DNA of 64,000 bases from Dehalococcoidia bacterium (GTDB lineage: Bacteria > Chloroflexota > Dehalococcoidia > SM23-28-2 > HRBIN24): NCBI GenBank assembly GCA_025062275.1, contig JANXAP010000009.1, positions 40,366 to 104,365 on the forward strand. The letters run 5' to 3'. The position numbers and the translations under genes are program-made. Shown here one piece after another: positions 37,367-46,272 of the stretch (positions within the stretch are counted from its first letter, which is position 1; every line of letters starts with the position of its first letter). Under the pieces are notes generated by a model, which made no database searches, was not told where the DNA came from, and was given only the letters and a program-made list of their open reading frames with translations.

Positions 37367-38854
37367 TCAGGAGCTGTCCGAGGCCCAGCCGCGCGCCCGC
37401 TCCACCGCCCGCCGCCAGCCAGCGTAGAGACGCTCCCGCTCCTCCGCGGGGAGCCGTGGCAGGAAACGCGCCCCTTCCCTCCAGAGGTCCCGCAAACCGT
37501 CCAGCCCTTTCCACAGACCGGCGGCCAGGCCGGCCATCATGGCCGCTCCCAGGGCAGTGGTCTCGGCCACGGGAGGACGCACCACCGGCCGTCCCAGCAC
37601 ATCGGCCTGGAGCTGGAGCAGGAGGTCGTTGGCAGCGGCGCCGCCGTCGGCCCGCAGTTCGGGCAGGGCCAGGCCGGCACCCTTCTCCATGGCCTCCACG
37701 ACGTCCCGCGTCTGGCAGGCCATGGCCTCCAGGGTGGCACGGGCGATGTGGGCCTTGGTGGTTCCCCGAGTGAGGCCGATGATCAGGCCCCGTGCGTGGG
37801 GGTCCCAGTAGGGGGAACCGAGGCCGGTGAGGGCAGGCACCACGTACACCCCGCCGCTGTCCTCCACCTGTCGTGCCAGGGACTCCACCTCATCCGAGGA
37901 GGAGATGATGCCCAGGCCGTCCCGCAGCCACTGGACCATGGCGCCAGAGACCAGGTTGGAGCCTTCCAGGGCATAGGTAACCTCCTCGCCCATCTGCCAG
38001 GCGATGGTGCAGAGGAGGCCGTCCGCTGCGACCGCCTCCGTGCCCGTGTTCATCAGAAGGAAGGAGCCGGTGCCGTAGGTGTTCTTGGCCTCTCCGGGAC
38101 GGAAGCAGGCCTGACCGAAGAGGGCCGCCTGCTGGTCGCCCAGAACCGCCATCACCGCCACGGGAGCGCCCAACAGCTCCTTCCGCGTCTCGCCGAAGAA
38201 CCCGCAAGATGGCAACACCTCCGGCAGAACGGGGTGGGGGACGTTCAGGACACGCAGCAGCTCCTCGTCCCAGCGCCGACGGTGGAGGTCGAACAGGAGG
38301 GTACGGGAGGCATTGGAGGGGTCGGTGGCATGGCGTCCAGTGAGGCGATACAGGAGCCAGGAGTCGATGGTCCCGAACCGCAGTCGACCCCTGGCGGCCA
38401 GTCGTCGCAGCTCGGGGTGCTGGTCCAGAAGCCAGGCCAACTTGGTGCCCGAGAAGTAGGGGTCGAGCACCAGGCCGGTGCGCTGCCGGAATAGGGGCTC
38501 CAACCCCTCCTCGCGCAGCCGCTGGCAGAGGGGCGCGGTGCGGCGGTCCTGCCAGACGATAGCGTTGGCGACGGCGCGTCCCCCCTCGTCCCACAGGACA
38601 GTCGTCTCGCGTTGGTTGGCGATGCCGATGGCTGCCAGCCGTCGGGCGTCGATGCCGGCGCGACGGAGGGCCTCGCGGGCAGCCTCCACCTGCGTCTGCC
38701 AGATCTCCTCCGGGTCGTGCTCCACCCAGCCGGGCTGAGGAAAGTGCTGACGAAAGGGGATCTGGGCCGAGACCACCGGCCGCCCGTCGGCGTCGAACAG
38801 GATGGCGCGAGAGCTGGACGTGCCCTGGTCCAGGGCCAGAACGAACTCGCCCAT
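37367..38854 (-). CDS. glpK: Glycerol kinase
   Basis: 495 residues from ATG 38854, giving the standard start [19 protein letters not shown]; a longer open frame to 39100 antisense to the next gene is not coding. The FGGY-kinase pattern is complete: HDPEEIW near residue 60, WLLYRLTG, the adenine loop [11 protein letters not shown], and [14 protein letters not shown]. It phosphorylates glycerol to glycerol 3-phosphate. No glycerol facilitator or GlpD is adjacent. Confidence 0.96.
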   Translation of the reverse strand: MGEFVLALDQGTSSSRAILFDADGRPVVSAQIPFRQHFPQPGWVEHDPEEIWQTQVEAAREALRRAGIDARRLAAIGIANQRETTVLWDEGGRAVANAIVWQDRRTAPLCQRLREEGLEPLFRQRTGLVLDPYFSGTKLAWLLDQHPELRRLAARGRLRFGTIDSWLLYRLTGRHATDPSNASRTLLFDLHRRRWDEELLRVLNVPHPVLPEVLPSCGFFGETRKELLGAPVAVMAVLGDQQAALFGQACFRPGEAKNTYGTGSFLLMNTGTEAVAADGLLCTIAWQMGEEVTYALEGSNLVSGAMVQWLRDGLGIISSSDEVESLARQVEDSGGVYVVPALTGLGSPYWDPHARGLIIGLTRGTTKAHIARATLEAMACQTRDVVEAMEKGAGLALPELRADGGAAANDLLLQLQADVLGRPVVRPPVAETTALGAAMMAGLAAGLWKGLDGLRDLWREGARFLPRLPAEERERLYAGWRRAVERARGWASDSS

Positions 38855-38914
38855 GTCGCCGCCAGCATAGCGGGCAGGCAGGGGCAGCCTCAAGGGCTGA
38901 TACCATGGACAGGG

Positions 38915-39217
38915 ATGGCCCTCAGATTCCTGGAGGAGCTGCTGCGTCGGGAGCTGGAGCGCATCGGGCGCGCCGACCTGATGGAGGGCGTCGTGGGCGG
39001 CATCGGCTTCACCGACGACGGGTCCACCATCTACGTGCACCTCTTCCCGGGGCCGAAGGCGGCGCGGCGCCCAGGCCGCGCCTATGTACTCGCCTGGCAC
39101 GATTACGCCGAAGACGCCTCACAGCGACTGGACTGTTTCCGCTGGCTGGTGCGGGAGGCCAAGCTGAACATACGCGACCACGTCCTCGACATCGTCCGCT
39201 GGCTGGAAGCGAGATGA
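38915..39217 (+). CDS. Small hypothetical protein
   Basis: 100 residues from ATG 38915, divergent from glpK with a 60-bp gap. Helical N-terminus ([13 protein letters not shown]), then beta strands with [15 protein letters not shown] and [12 protein letters not shown], then a C-terminal helix. It has a coherent alpha/beta pattern, so it is probably a real gene. No family recognised. The next gene, amrS, starts 52 bp later with its own -10 element. Confidence 0.6.
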   Translation: MALRFLEELLRRELERIGRADLMEGVVGGIGFTDDGSTIYVHLFPGPKAARRPGRAYVLAWHDYAEDASQRLDCFRWLVREAKLNIRDHVLDIVRWLEAR

Positions 39218-39253
39218 CGGGAGGGCCTGTGCACCGCCCCCCGCCGAAAGTTC

Positions 39254-39259
39254 TATAAT
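39254..39259 (+). promoter_or_regulatory. -10 element of amrS, probably leaderless
   Basis: A perfect TATAAT 9 nt before ATG 39269, the same spacing as at phoP. No Shine-Dalgarno sequence is present. An in-frame TTG at 39260 also exists but would lie between the -10 and the start. Confidence 0.5.
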
Positions 39260-39268
39260 TTGTGTGCA

Positions 39269-40396
39269 ATGCCCAAGCTCATCGGCCGCTCCCTGACCCT
39301 GGCCCAGGTGATAGACCGCTACGCCCGGCCCGGCGAACTATACGAGCGCCTGGAGGGCGGCAAGGTGCGCTGCTATGCCTGCGGCCACCGTTGCGTCATC
39401 TTGGACGGCCAGCGGGGCATCTGCCAGGTCCGCTTCAACCGCGGTGGCACCCTGATGGTGCCCCACAACTACGTAGCCGCCCTTCAGTGCGACCCCATCG
39501 AGAAGAAGCCCTTCTTCCACGCCCTGCCCGGCGCGCTGGCCCTCACCTTCGGCATGCTGGGTTGCGACTACCACTGCCCCTACTGTCAGAACTGGGTCAC
39601 CTCCCAGGCCCTGCGCGACCCCATCGCCGGCGCCGAGCCAATGGAGATCTCGGCGCCGGAACTGGTGGAGGTAGGCGAGCGTATGGGCGCGCGGGCCTAC
39701 GTCAGCTCCTACAACGAGCCTCTCATAACTTCCGAATGGGCTGTGGAGGTCTTCCGCCTGGCCAAGGCCAAGGGGTTTCTGACCGCCTATGTCTCTAATG
39801 GAAACGCCACCCGCGAGGTGCTGGAGTACCTGCGACCCTGGGTGGACTGCTACAAGATAGACCTCAAGTCCATGAACCCCAGGAACTACCGCGTCCTGGG
39901 CGGCAAGCTGGAGAACGTTCTGGAGACCGTCCGCATGACCTGGGCCATGGGCTTCTGGGTAGAAATAGTGACTCTGGTGGTGCCGGGCTTCAACGACTCC
40001 GACGACGAGCTTCGGGAGGCAGCCCGCTTCATCGTCTCCGTCTCCCCTGACATCCCGTGGCACGTCACCGCCTTCCACAAGGACTATAAGATGACCGACC
40101 CAGACAACACCGATGCACGCACTCTGGTGCGGGCCGCCACCATAGGTCGCGAGGAGGGGTTGCGCTACGTCTACGCCGGCAATCTGCCGGGCATGGTAGG
40201 CGACTTCGAGAACACCCGCTGCCCAGCTTGCCAGCGGCTCCTGGTCCGCCGCCACGGCTACCGCATCCTCTCCTACGAGGTGACTGCCGAGGGCACCTGC
40301 CCGGGCTGCGGCCAGCGCATACCCGGCATCTGGTGGCAGGGCGAGCGCCCCCGCCAGGTGGCCGATGCCCCCATCCCCCTCACTTACAGGATCTGA
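39269..40396 (+). CDS. amrS: AmmeMemoRadiSam system radical SAM enzyme (AmrS)
   Basis: 375 residues. The radical SAM cysteines are C99, C103 and C106 in CDYHCPYC. Upstream, CYACGHRC and an IC are a zinc-ribbon-like element usual for AmrS. The C-terminus carries two more cysteine pairs (CPACQ and CPGCG). AmrS homologs include pyruvate-formate-lyase-activase-like enzymes of unclear substrate, often paired with AmrA and a Memo protein. Neither partner is in this window. The reaction is unknown. Confidence 0.9.
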   Translation: MPKLIGRSLTLAQVIDRYARPGELYERLEGGKVRCYACGHRCVILDGQRGICQVRFNRGGTLMVPHNYVAALQCDPIEKKPFFHALPGALALTFGMLGCDYHCPYCQNWVTSQALRDPIAGAEPMEISAPELVEVGERMGARAYVSSYNEPLITSEWAVEVFRLAKAKGFLTAYVSNGNATREVLEYLRPWVDCYKIDLKSMNPRNYRVLGGKLENVLETVRMTWAMGFWVEIVTLVVPGFNDSDDELREAARFIVSVSPDIPWHVTAFHKDYKMTDPDNTDARTLVRAATIGREEGLRYVYAGNLPGMVGDFENTRCPACQRLLVRRHGYRILSYEVTAEGTCPGCGQRIPGIWWQGERPRQVADAPIPLTYRI

Positions 40397-40708
40397 GTCG
40401 ACGCCAGGCGCCACCCCCTCAGAGCGCAGCCTGCCGAAGCCTGTTGGGGCAGCCTCCGTCGGACAGGCTCGGCGCTATTGACATATCAGTTGCCGGGCTT
40501 AAAATCGGGATGAACACAGGCGAAGGGAGGTTGAGAAGGGCTACTAGACGATAACAGGGGTCGGCAGTCCACAGGCCGGCAGGCGAAGCAGCGAGACTGC
40601 ACTTATCTTTTGTATCGTCCTTCCATAACGCTGGACCTGCCCCTGGGGCCTGCACCGACCCCGACGTCGGCGCGCGATCGCCGCGGGCCCAGGGGAGGTG
40701 CTCGGCGT
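40397..40708 (+). other. Intergenic leader upstream of the hopanoid operon
   Basis: 312 bases without a gene. It holds the promoter at 40478-40505 and about 200 nt of leader. The leader contains a short open frame (ATG 40510, 14 codons, Arg-rich, ending at TAA near 40554) and GC-rich inverted stretches such as GGCCGGC near the middle. It does not match any riboswitch class I can recognise. Confidence 0.55.
40478..40505 (+). promoter_or_regulatory. Sigma70-type promoter of the hopanoid operon
   Basis: TTGACA at 40478-40483, a 16-bp spacer, and TAAAAT at 40500-40505, one of the best matches in the window. The start would be near 40512, leaving a leader of about 200 nt before hpnC. Confidence 0.7.
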
Positions 40709-41596
40709 TTGTCAGCCATCGCACATAGCGTAGCTTGCAGCCTCGATGAGGCCTTCGCCTACTGCAGGCGGGTGGCCCTGGGGCATTACGAAAACTTCAC
40801 CGTAGCCTCCTGGCTCCTGCCCAGGCAACTGCGCCCCCATATGTACGTCATCTACGCCTACTGTCGGGGCGTGGACGACCTGGGCGACGAGGCCACGGGG
40901 GACCGCCTCGCCCTTCTGGACGAGTGGGAGGCGGAGCTCAGGCGGGCCTATCAGGGTCAGGCCCGCCACCCGGTGTTCGTAGCCCTGGCCCACACCGTCC
41001 GCCAGTTCGATATCCCTCCCGAGCCCTTCCTGAAGCTCATCGAGGCCAACCGCATGGACCAACGCCGGCACCGCTACCCCACTTACGCCGACCTGCTCCA
41101 TTACTGCGAGCATTCGGCCAACCCCGTGGGCCACCTGGTCCTCTACCTGTTCGGCTACCGAGACCGCGAGCGACAGCGCCTCTCCGATGCCACTTGTACC
41201 GGCCTGCAGCTGGCCAACTTCTGGCAGGACGTAGCCCGTGACCTGGAGATGGGGCGCATCTATATACCCCTGGAGGACATGTCCGCCTTCGGATACTCGG
41301 AGGAGGACCTGCTGGCCCGCGTCTGCGACGACCGCTTCCGCCGCCTCATGGCCTTCGAGGTGCGGAGGGCGCGGGAGCTGTTCGCCGAGGGGCTGAAGCT
41401 GGTCGACCTGGTGGCCGGCAGGCTGAAGCTCGATGTGAAGCTCTTCAATCTGGGCGGGCTGGCGGTGCTGGACGCCATCGAGGATATCGACTACGACGTG
41501 CTGCACCGCCGTCCCACCCTGTCGCGGGCCCGCAAGGCGCTGCTGGCCCTACGGGGGCTGCTGCCTGTGCCCGTGCGGGTGCGGGGGCTGTCATGA
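40709..41596 (+). CDS. hpnC: Hydroxysqualene synthase HpnC
   Basis: 295 residues from TTG 40709, chosen because GGGGAGGTG lies 8 bp upstream; an ATG at 40610 is open but has no site. The N-terminus SLDEAFAYCRRVALGHYENF is typical of HpnC. Two Asp-rich motifs of the squalene/phytoene synthase fold are present: DDLGDE and DVARDLEMG. It adds water across presqualene diphosphate to give hydroxysqualene. First gene of the hopanoid operon; it overlaps hpnD (ATGA). Confidence 0.93.
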   Translation: MSAIAHSVACSLDEAFAYCRRVALGHYENFTVASWLLPRQLRPHMYVIYAYCRGVDDLGDEATGDRLALLDEWEAELRRAYQGQARHPVFVALAHTVRQFDIPPEPFLKLIEANRMDQRRHRYPTYADLLHYCEHSANPVGHLVLYLFGYRDRERQRLSDATCTGLQLANFWQDVARDLEMGRIYIPLEDMSAFGYSEEDLLARVCDDRFRRLMAFEVRRARELFAEGLKLVDLVAGRLKLDVKLFNLGGLAVLDAIEDIDYDVLHRRPTLSRARKALLALRGLLPVPVRVRGLS

Positions 41597-42459
41597 CTCA
41601 GGGGCTGGAGCTGGCCTACGCCCACTGCGCCCAGGTGGCCAAACGAGAGGCCAAGAACTTCTATTACGGCTTTCTTCTGTTGCCGCCTCACCAGCGGCGG
41701 GCCATCTACGCCGCCTATGCCTTCGCCAGGCTGTGCGACGACATCGTGGACGAGGACGGCCCCGACGACCAGGAGAAGGCGGCTCGCCTGGCCGCCCTTC
41801 GCAACGACCTTCGGCGCTGCCTGGACGGAAACCCCGAGGGCCCCGTCTTCGCGGCCCTGCACGACGCCGTCCGCACCTTTGCCATCCCCCACGACTACCT
41901 GTTCCAGCTGGTGGACGGGGTGGAGATGGACCTGCTGCGCCGCCGCTATCGCACCTTCGCCGAGCTGGAGCGCTACTGCTACCTGGTGGCATCGGTGGTG
42001 GGACTCATCTGCATCCAGGTCTTCGGGTACAGCGGCGGAGAGGAGGCACGGCGACGGGCCGTCGACCTCGGCATCGCCCTGCAACTCACCAACATCCTGC
42101 GCGACGTGCGGGAGGACCTGGCCCGGGACCGTATCTATATACCGCAGGAGGAGATGGACGCCTTCGGCTATTCGGAGGAGGCCCTTTGCCGTGGCGACGC
42201 TGGCCCGTCCTTCTACCGCCTGATGGCCTTCCAGGTGGAGCGGGCGCGGGAATACTATCGCAGCGGGCTGCGACTCCTGCCGCTGCTGCCCCGTCGGCCC
42301 CGCGCCTGCGTGGGGGCCATGGCCGGCATCTACCTGCGCATCCTCGAACGCATCGCCCGGGAGCCGGAGATAGTCCTGCGGGAGCGGGTATCTCTGGGCA
42401 CCGGGGCGAAGCTGGCCCTGGCCGGGCGCGAGCTGGTGAGGAGCGTGGTGCCGCTGTGA
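41593..42459 (+). CDS. hpnD: Presqualene diphosphate synthase HpnD
   Basis: 288 residues. The same fold as HpnC, with Asp motifs CDDIVDED and NILRDVREDLARD that hold the Mg-diphosphates. It joins two farnesyl diphosphates to presqualene diphosphate. Distinct from HpnC in its start KREAKNFYYGFLLLP, an HpnD trait. Overlaps hpnE by GTGA. Confidence 0.93.
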   Translation: MTQGLELAYAHCAQVAKREAKNFYYGFLLLPPHQRRAIYAAYAFARLCDDIVDEDGPDDQEKAARLAALRNDLRRCLDGNPEGPVFAALHDAVRTFAIPHDYLFQLVDGVEMDLLRRRYRTFAELERYCYLVASVVGLICIQVFGYSGGEEARRRAVDLGIALQLTNILRDVREDLARDRIYIPQEEMDAFGYSEEALCRGDAGPSFYRLMAFQVERAREYYRSGLRLLPLLPRRPRACVGAMAGIYLRILERIAREPEIVLRERVSLGTGAKLALAGRELVRSVVPL

Positions 42460-43898
42460 AAGGGCGTGTCGTCGTAATCGGCGGAGGGCTGGCAGGGCTG
42501 GCAGCGGCCTGCGACCTGGCCGACGCTGGCCTGAGGGTCACCGTGCTGGAGCGCCGGCCCTTCCTGGGCGGCCGCGCCTACTCCTTCCTGGACGGTCGAA
42601 GCGGCCAGGAGGCCGACAACGGCCAGCATGTCTTCCTGCGCTGCTGTCGCGAATACATCGCCTTCCTGGACAGGCTGGGGGTCCTGGGACACACTCGCCT
42701 CCAGCCCCGCCTGCACCTGCGGGTGGTGGACAAGCTTACGGGCACCAGTGTGCTGCGGGCTGGAAAGGCCCCTCCGCCCATGCATCTGCTGGGGTCGTTC
42801 CTGCGCTATCGTCCCCTCTCCCTGGGAGAGAAGCTGCTGGCCGCCTACGGACTCTTCCGCCTCAACGCCCTCGACCGCTCTCGCCACCCTGAGCTGGACC
42901 AAGTGCCCTTCGCCGAGTGGCTGCGCGCTCACGGCCAGACGCGGCATATCATGCGCGTCTTTTGGGACCTTATCGTCCGCCCGACCCTCAACGAGGAGCT
43001 GGACGCCGTCAGCACCGACCTGGCGGCCATGGTCTTCCAGGTGGGATTCCTGCGGGACGCCGAGGCCGCAGCCATCGGCTACTCGCGAGTGGGCCTGTCC
43101 ACCCTGCTAGAGGAGGCCGTGCGCTCCTACCTGGCCGATCGCGGCGGCGAGGTGAGGACCGCCGTCGCCGTGCGCGGGCTGACACTGGCCGATGGCCGGG
43201 CTGCAGGGGTAGTCCTGGAGGGGGGCGAGACGCTGACTGCCGACGCCGTAGTGTCGACCGTCCCACCCGATGCGCTGCTGGAGCTGCTGCCGGCATCCCT
43301 GGCCGGGGACCCCTTCTTCCGCCGCTTGGGCGAATTCACCTTCTCGCCCATCGTCAACGTGCACCTGTGGTATGAGCGGCCGGTGATGCGTCACGAGTTC
43401 GCCGCCTTCCTGAACTCGAGCCTGCAGTGGGTCTTCAACAAGACGCAGATGTGGGCGCAGCCAGGGCCGCTGCAGCACCTGGACATCTCCCTGAGCGCCG
43501 CCCACCTCTGGGCCGAGTGGCCCGGGCGCGACCTCATCGAGGTCATGAGCAAGGAGGTGGCGGCCTTCTTCCCCGCCGCCCGCATCCTGACGCCGGCCTA
43601 TGCCCTGGTAGTGAAGCAGCCACATGCTACCTTCTCGCCGCGACCAGGGGTGAGGCGGCTGCGGCCGGGTCCCGTCTCGCCGCTGCCTGGACTCTTTCTG
43701 GCTGGCGATTGGACGGACACGGGCTGGCCCGCCACCATGGAGTCAGCCGTACGCAGCGGCCGCGCCGCCGCTGCTGCCGTCCTCAGCAACTGCCGAGGGG
43801 GTGAAAGCGCCGAAGAGCAGGTCTCGCAATCGTTCAGGGAGGGCATTCAGCACTCATCGGTGTTATCGTCAGATAGAGAAAGGGCTGATACGAGATGA
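42456..43898 (+). CDS. hpnE: Hydroxysqualene dehydroxylase HpnE
   Basis: 480 residues from GTG 42456; the frame opens much earlier inside hpnD. Amine-oxidase fold with FAD-binding VVVIGGGLAGLAAA and ERRPFLGGRAYSF, and a C-terminal GLFLAGDWTDTGWPATMESA that closes the FAD site. It reduces hydroxysqualene to squalene using FADH2. Its last codons are an unusual hydrophilic tail and overlap ispH (ATGA). Confidence 0.92.
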   Translation: MKGRVVVIGGGLAGLAAACDLADAGLRVTVLERRPFLGGRAYSFLDGRSGQEADNGQHVFLRCCREYIAFLDRLGVLGHTRLQPRLHLRVVDKLTGTSVLRAGKAPPPMHLLGSFLRYRPLSLGEKLLAAYGLFRLNALDRSRHPELDQVPFAEWLRAHGQTRHIMRVFWDLIVRPTLNEELDAVSTDLAAMVFQVGFLRDAEAAAIGYSRVGLSTLLEEAVRSYLADRGGEVRTAVAVRGLTLADGRAAGVVLEGGETLTADAVVSTVPPDALLELLPASLAGDPFFRRLGEFTFSPIVNVHLWYERPVMRHEFAAFLNSSLQWVFNKTQMWAQPGPLQHLDISLSAAHLWAEWPGRDLIEVMSKEVAAFFPAARILTPAYALVVKQPHATFSPRPGVRRLRPGPVSPLPGLFLAGDWTDTGWPATMESAVRSGRAAAAAVLSNCRGGESAEEQVSQSFREGIQHSSVLSSDRERADTR

Positions 43899-44770
43899 GG
43901 ATCGTAAGGGCAAAGGTGATGGGTTTCTGCTTCGGGGTCCGTCGGGCCATCGACATGGTCCAGGCCGGCGCCCAGGAGGGGCCCATCGACAGCCTGGGGT
44001 CGGTGGTCCACAACCCGGTGGTGGTGGAGAAGCTCCAGGCCAGCGGCGTGCGCGTCGTCTCCTCCCTGGAGGAGGTCTCGGCGCCCACCATCGCCGTCAC
44101 TGCTCATGGCCGCGGGCCGGAGATAGTGGAGCAAGCCCAGCAGCTGGGGCTGCGCCTCATCGACGCCACCTGCCCCATCGTGCGCAAGGCCCAGAAGGCG
44201 GCGGCCAAGCTGGTGGACGAGGGTTTCCGGGTCATCATATACGGCGAGGCCGACCACCCCGAGGTGAAGGGTGTGCTGGCCTGGACCAAAGGCCAGGGGC
44301 TGGCCATCCTCGACCCCGAGGCTGAGATAGATATACCGCGGCGGAAGGTGGCCCTCCTCTCTCAGACCACCAAGAGCGAGGAGTCCTTCGTCCAGTTCGT
44401 GTCGCGCTTCGTGGCCCGCAACATCGGCCGAATCAACGAACTGCGCGTCATCAACACCACCTGCCCCGAGACCGACGAACGCTATCACGCCGCCCGCGAG
44501 CTGGCCGAGGAATGCGACCTGATCATCGTGGTGGGAGGCCGCAACAGCGCCAACACGCGCAAGCTGGCCCAGACCTGCCGCGATGCCGGCGTGGAGACCT
44601 ACCACATAGAGACGGCGGCGGAGCTGGACCCGGCCTGGCTGGAGGGCAAGGAGGTAGTGGGCGTCACGGCCGGCGCCTCCACGCCCGACGAGTCCATCGA
44701 CGAGGTAGTGGAGCGGCTGGCCCTGCTGGCCGGTCAGAGGGCAACCGTCACCAGTCCCCAGGGAGGATGA
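43895..44770 (+). CDS. ispH: 4-hydroxy-3-methylbut-2-enyl diphosphate reductase
   Basis: 291 residues. The three [4Fe-4S] cysteines of IspH are in GFCFGVRRAI, DATCPIV and NTTCPETDERY. It makes IPP and DMAPP, the building blocks for squalene. Its place inside the hopanoid operon, overlapping hpnE by 4 bp, ties precursor supply to hopanoid synthesis. Confidence 0.96.
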   Translation: MRIVRAKVMGFCFGVRRAIDMVQAGAQEGPIDSLGSVVHNPVVVEKLQASGVRVVSSLEEVSAPTIAVTAHGRGPEIVEQAQQLGLRLIDATCPIVRKAQKAAAKLVDEGFRVIIYGEADHPEVKGVLAWTKGQGLAILDPEAEIDIPRRKVALLSQTTKSEESFVQFVSRFVARNIGRINELRVINTTCPETDERYHAARELAEECDLIIVVGGRNSANTRKLAQTCRDAGVETYHIETAAELDPAWLEGKEVVGVTAGASTPDESIDEVVERLALLAGQRATVTSPQGG

Positions 44771-44773
44771 GCT

Positions 44774-45211
44774 ATGAGGTGTCAGACCCACACCATACGC
44801 ATCCGCACCGAACGAGGCCCCCAGTTCATCGACATCACCGACCGGGTGGCCCAGCTGGTACAGGAGGCGTCCGTGCGCAACGGGTTCGTGGTGGTCTTCT
44901 CTCGGCACACCACGGCAGCGGTGCGCATCAACGAGAACTGTCCTCACTTGCTGCAGGACATCGAGGACATGCTGCGGCGCATCGCCCCGCCCGATGGCGA
45001 GTACCGCCACAACGTCTACGCCCACGCCTTCTCCAACAACGGCGAGCGCCCCAACGGCCATTCTCACTGTCAGCACCTGCTGCTGGGGGCCAGCGAGGCC
45101 GTGCCCATCGTGGACGGCCAACTGCTGCTGGGCCAGTACCAGCGCATCTTCTTCGTCGAGCTGGACCACGGCCGAGACCGCGAGGTGGTGGTCCAGCTCC
45201 TGGGAGAGTGA
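44774..45211 (+). CDS. YjbQ-like (UPF0047) protein
   Basis: 145 residues, three bases after the ispH stop. Features are FSRHTTAAVRINEN, DIEDMLRRIAP, NGHSHCQHLLLG and a final GQYQRIFFVELDHGRDREV, all diagnostic of the YjbQ family. The conserved His/Cys set binds a metal, and E. coli YjbQ has weak thiamine-phosphate synthase activity. Why it is inside a hopanoid operon is not known. Confidence 0.9.
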   Translation: MRCQTHTIRIRTERGPQFIDITDRVAQLVQEASVRNGFVVVFSRHTTAAVRINENCPHLLQDIEDMLRRIAPPDGEYRHNVYAHAFSNNGERPNGHSHCQHLLLGASEAVPIVDGQLLLGQYQRIFFVELDHGRDREVVVQLLGE

Positions 45212-45216
45212 CAGGG

Positions 45217-46239
45217 GTGACGACGCCGGCAGCCTTCCAGCGCTACCGCCCGGAGCTGGAAGCGGCCCTACGTTCCTTTCTGTCGCGACAGCACCCGTCC
45301 CTCCTCTACCGGATGGTCCGCTACCACCTGGGGTGGGAGGACGAGGAGGGACACCCGCAGAGCGGCGGCGGCGGAAAGGCCCTGCGCCCCGTCCTCTGCC
45401 TTCTCGCGTGCGAGGCGGTGGGAGGGCAATGGCCCCGGGCCCTGCCGGCGGCGGTAGCCCTGGAGCTGGTTCACAACTTTTCGCTGGTCCACGACGACAT
45501 CCAGGACCGGGACAGGGAACGCAGGCACCGCCCGACTGTGTGGGCCATCTGGGGTGAGGCACAGGCCATCAACGCCGGCGATGCCCTGCTGGCGGCCGCG
45601 CAGCTGGCCCTGGCCCACCTGCCCGAGGCCGGCGTCCCCCATGAGCGGGCGGTGGCCGCAGCCCAGACCCTGGCCTCCGCCACCCTGGAGATGGTGGAGG
45701 GGCAGGTCCTGGACCTGCAGTTCGAAGGGCGCGACCAGGTCTCCCTGGACGAATACCTGGACATGGTCTCCCGCAAGACGGGGGCGCTGTTCGACGCCGC
45801 CCTGCGCCTGGGAGCCATGGTCGGTTGCGACCGTAGCGACGTTTGGGAGGCGATGGGCCGTGTGGGGCGCCTCCTAGGCCTGGCCTTCCAGGTGCGGGAC
45901 GACATGCTGGGCGTCTGGGGGCAGGAGGAGCGGACGGGAAAGCCCGCCGCTGACATACGCCGTCGCAAGAAAGGGCTGCCAGTGGTCTACGCCCTGGCCC
46001 GGGGAGGCCCCGCCGCTCAGGCCGTGAGCAGGGCCTACGCCAGCTCCTCCTTGGGCGACCGGGACGTCAGCGCGGTCGTGATCGCCCTGGAGGAGGCCGG
46101 CGCCCGTGACTACTGTCTCTCGCTGGCCCGCGAAAAGAAGGCCGAGGCCCTAGCCATCCTTTCCGGTCTGGACTTAGTGCCGGAGCCGCGGCGAGAGATG
46201 GAAGGGCTGGCCGAATTCCTGCTGGAGCGCGATTTCTAG
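45217..46239 (+). CDS. Polyprenyl diphosphate synthase (farnesyl/geranylgeranyl type)
   Basis: 340 residues from GTG 45217, with GGAGAG 8 bp upstream; GTG 45208 overlapping the yjbQ-like stop is an alternative. First aspartate motif LVHDDIQDRD and second FQVRDDMLG, with KALRP for diphosphate binding. The chain length of the product cannot be read reliably; in this operon a farnesyl diphosphate synthase feeding HpnD is likely. The second motif DDMLG departs from the usual DDxxD in its last residue, as in many bacterial enzymes. Confidence 0.93.
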   Translation: MTTPAAFQRYRPELEAALRSFLSRQHPSLLYRMVRYHLGWEDEEGHPQSGGGGKALRPVLCLLACEAVGGQWPRALPAAVALELVHNFSLVHDDIQDRDRERRHRPTVWAIWGEAQAINAGDALLAAAQLALAHLPEAGVPHERAVAAAQTLASATLEMVEGQVLDLQFEGRDQVSLDEYLDMVSRKTGALFDAALRLGAMVGCDRSDVWEAMGRVGRLLGLAFQVRDDMLGVWGQEERTGKPAADIRRRKKGLPVVYALARGGPAAQAVSRAYASSSLGDRDVSAVVIALEEAGARDYCLSLAREKKAEALAILSGLDLVPEPRREMEGLAEFLLERDF

Positions 46240-46272
46240 GCCCGAGAGTGGGCGATTCGGGAGGTAACGACG

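Noticed and set aside
38855..39100. An 82-codon N-terminal extension of glycerol kinase
   Set aside because: Runs antisense to the small divergent gene. Glycerol kinases start at the [13 protein letters not shown] segment, which follows ATG 38854.
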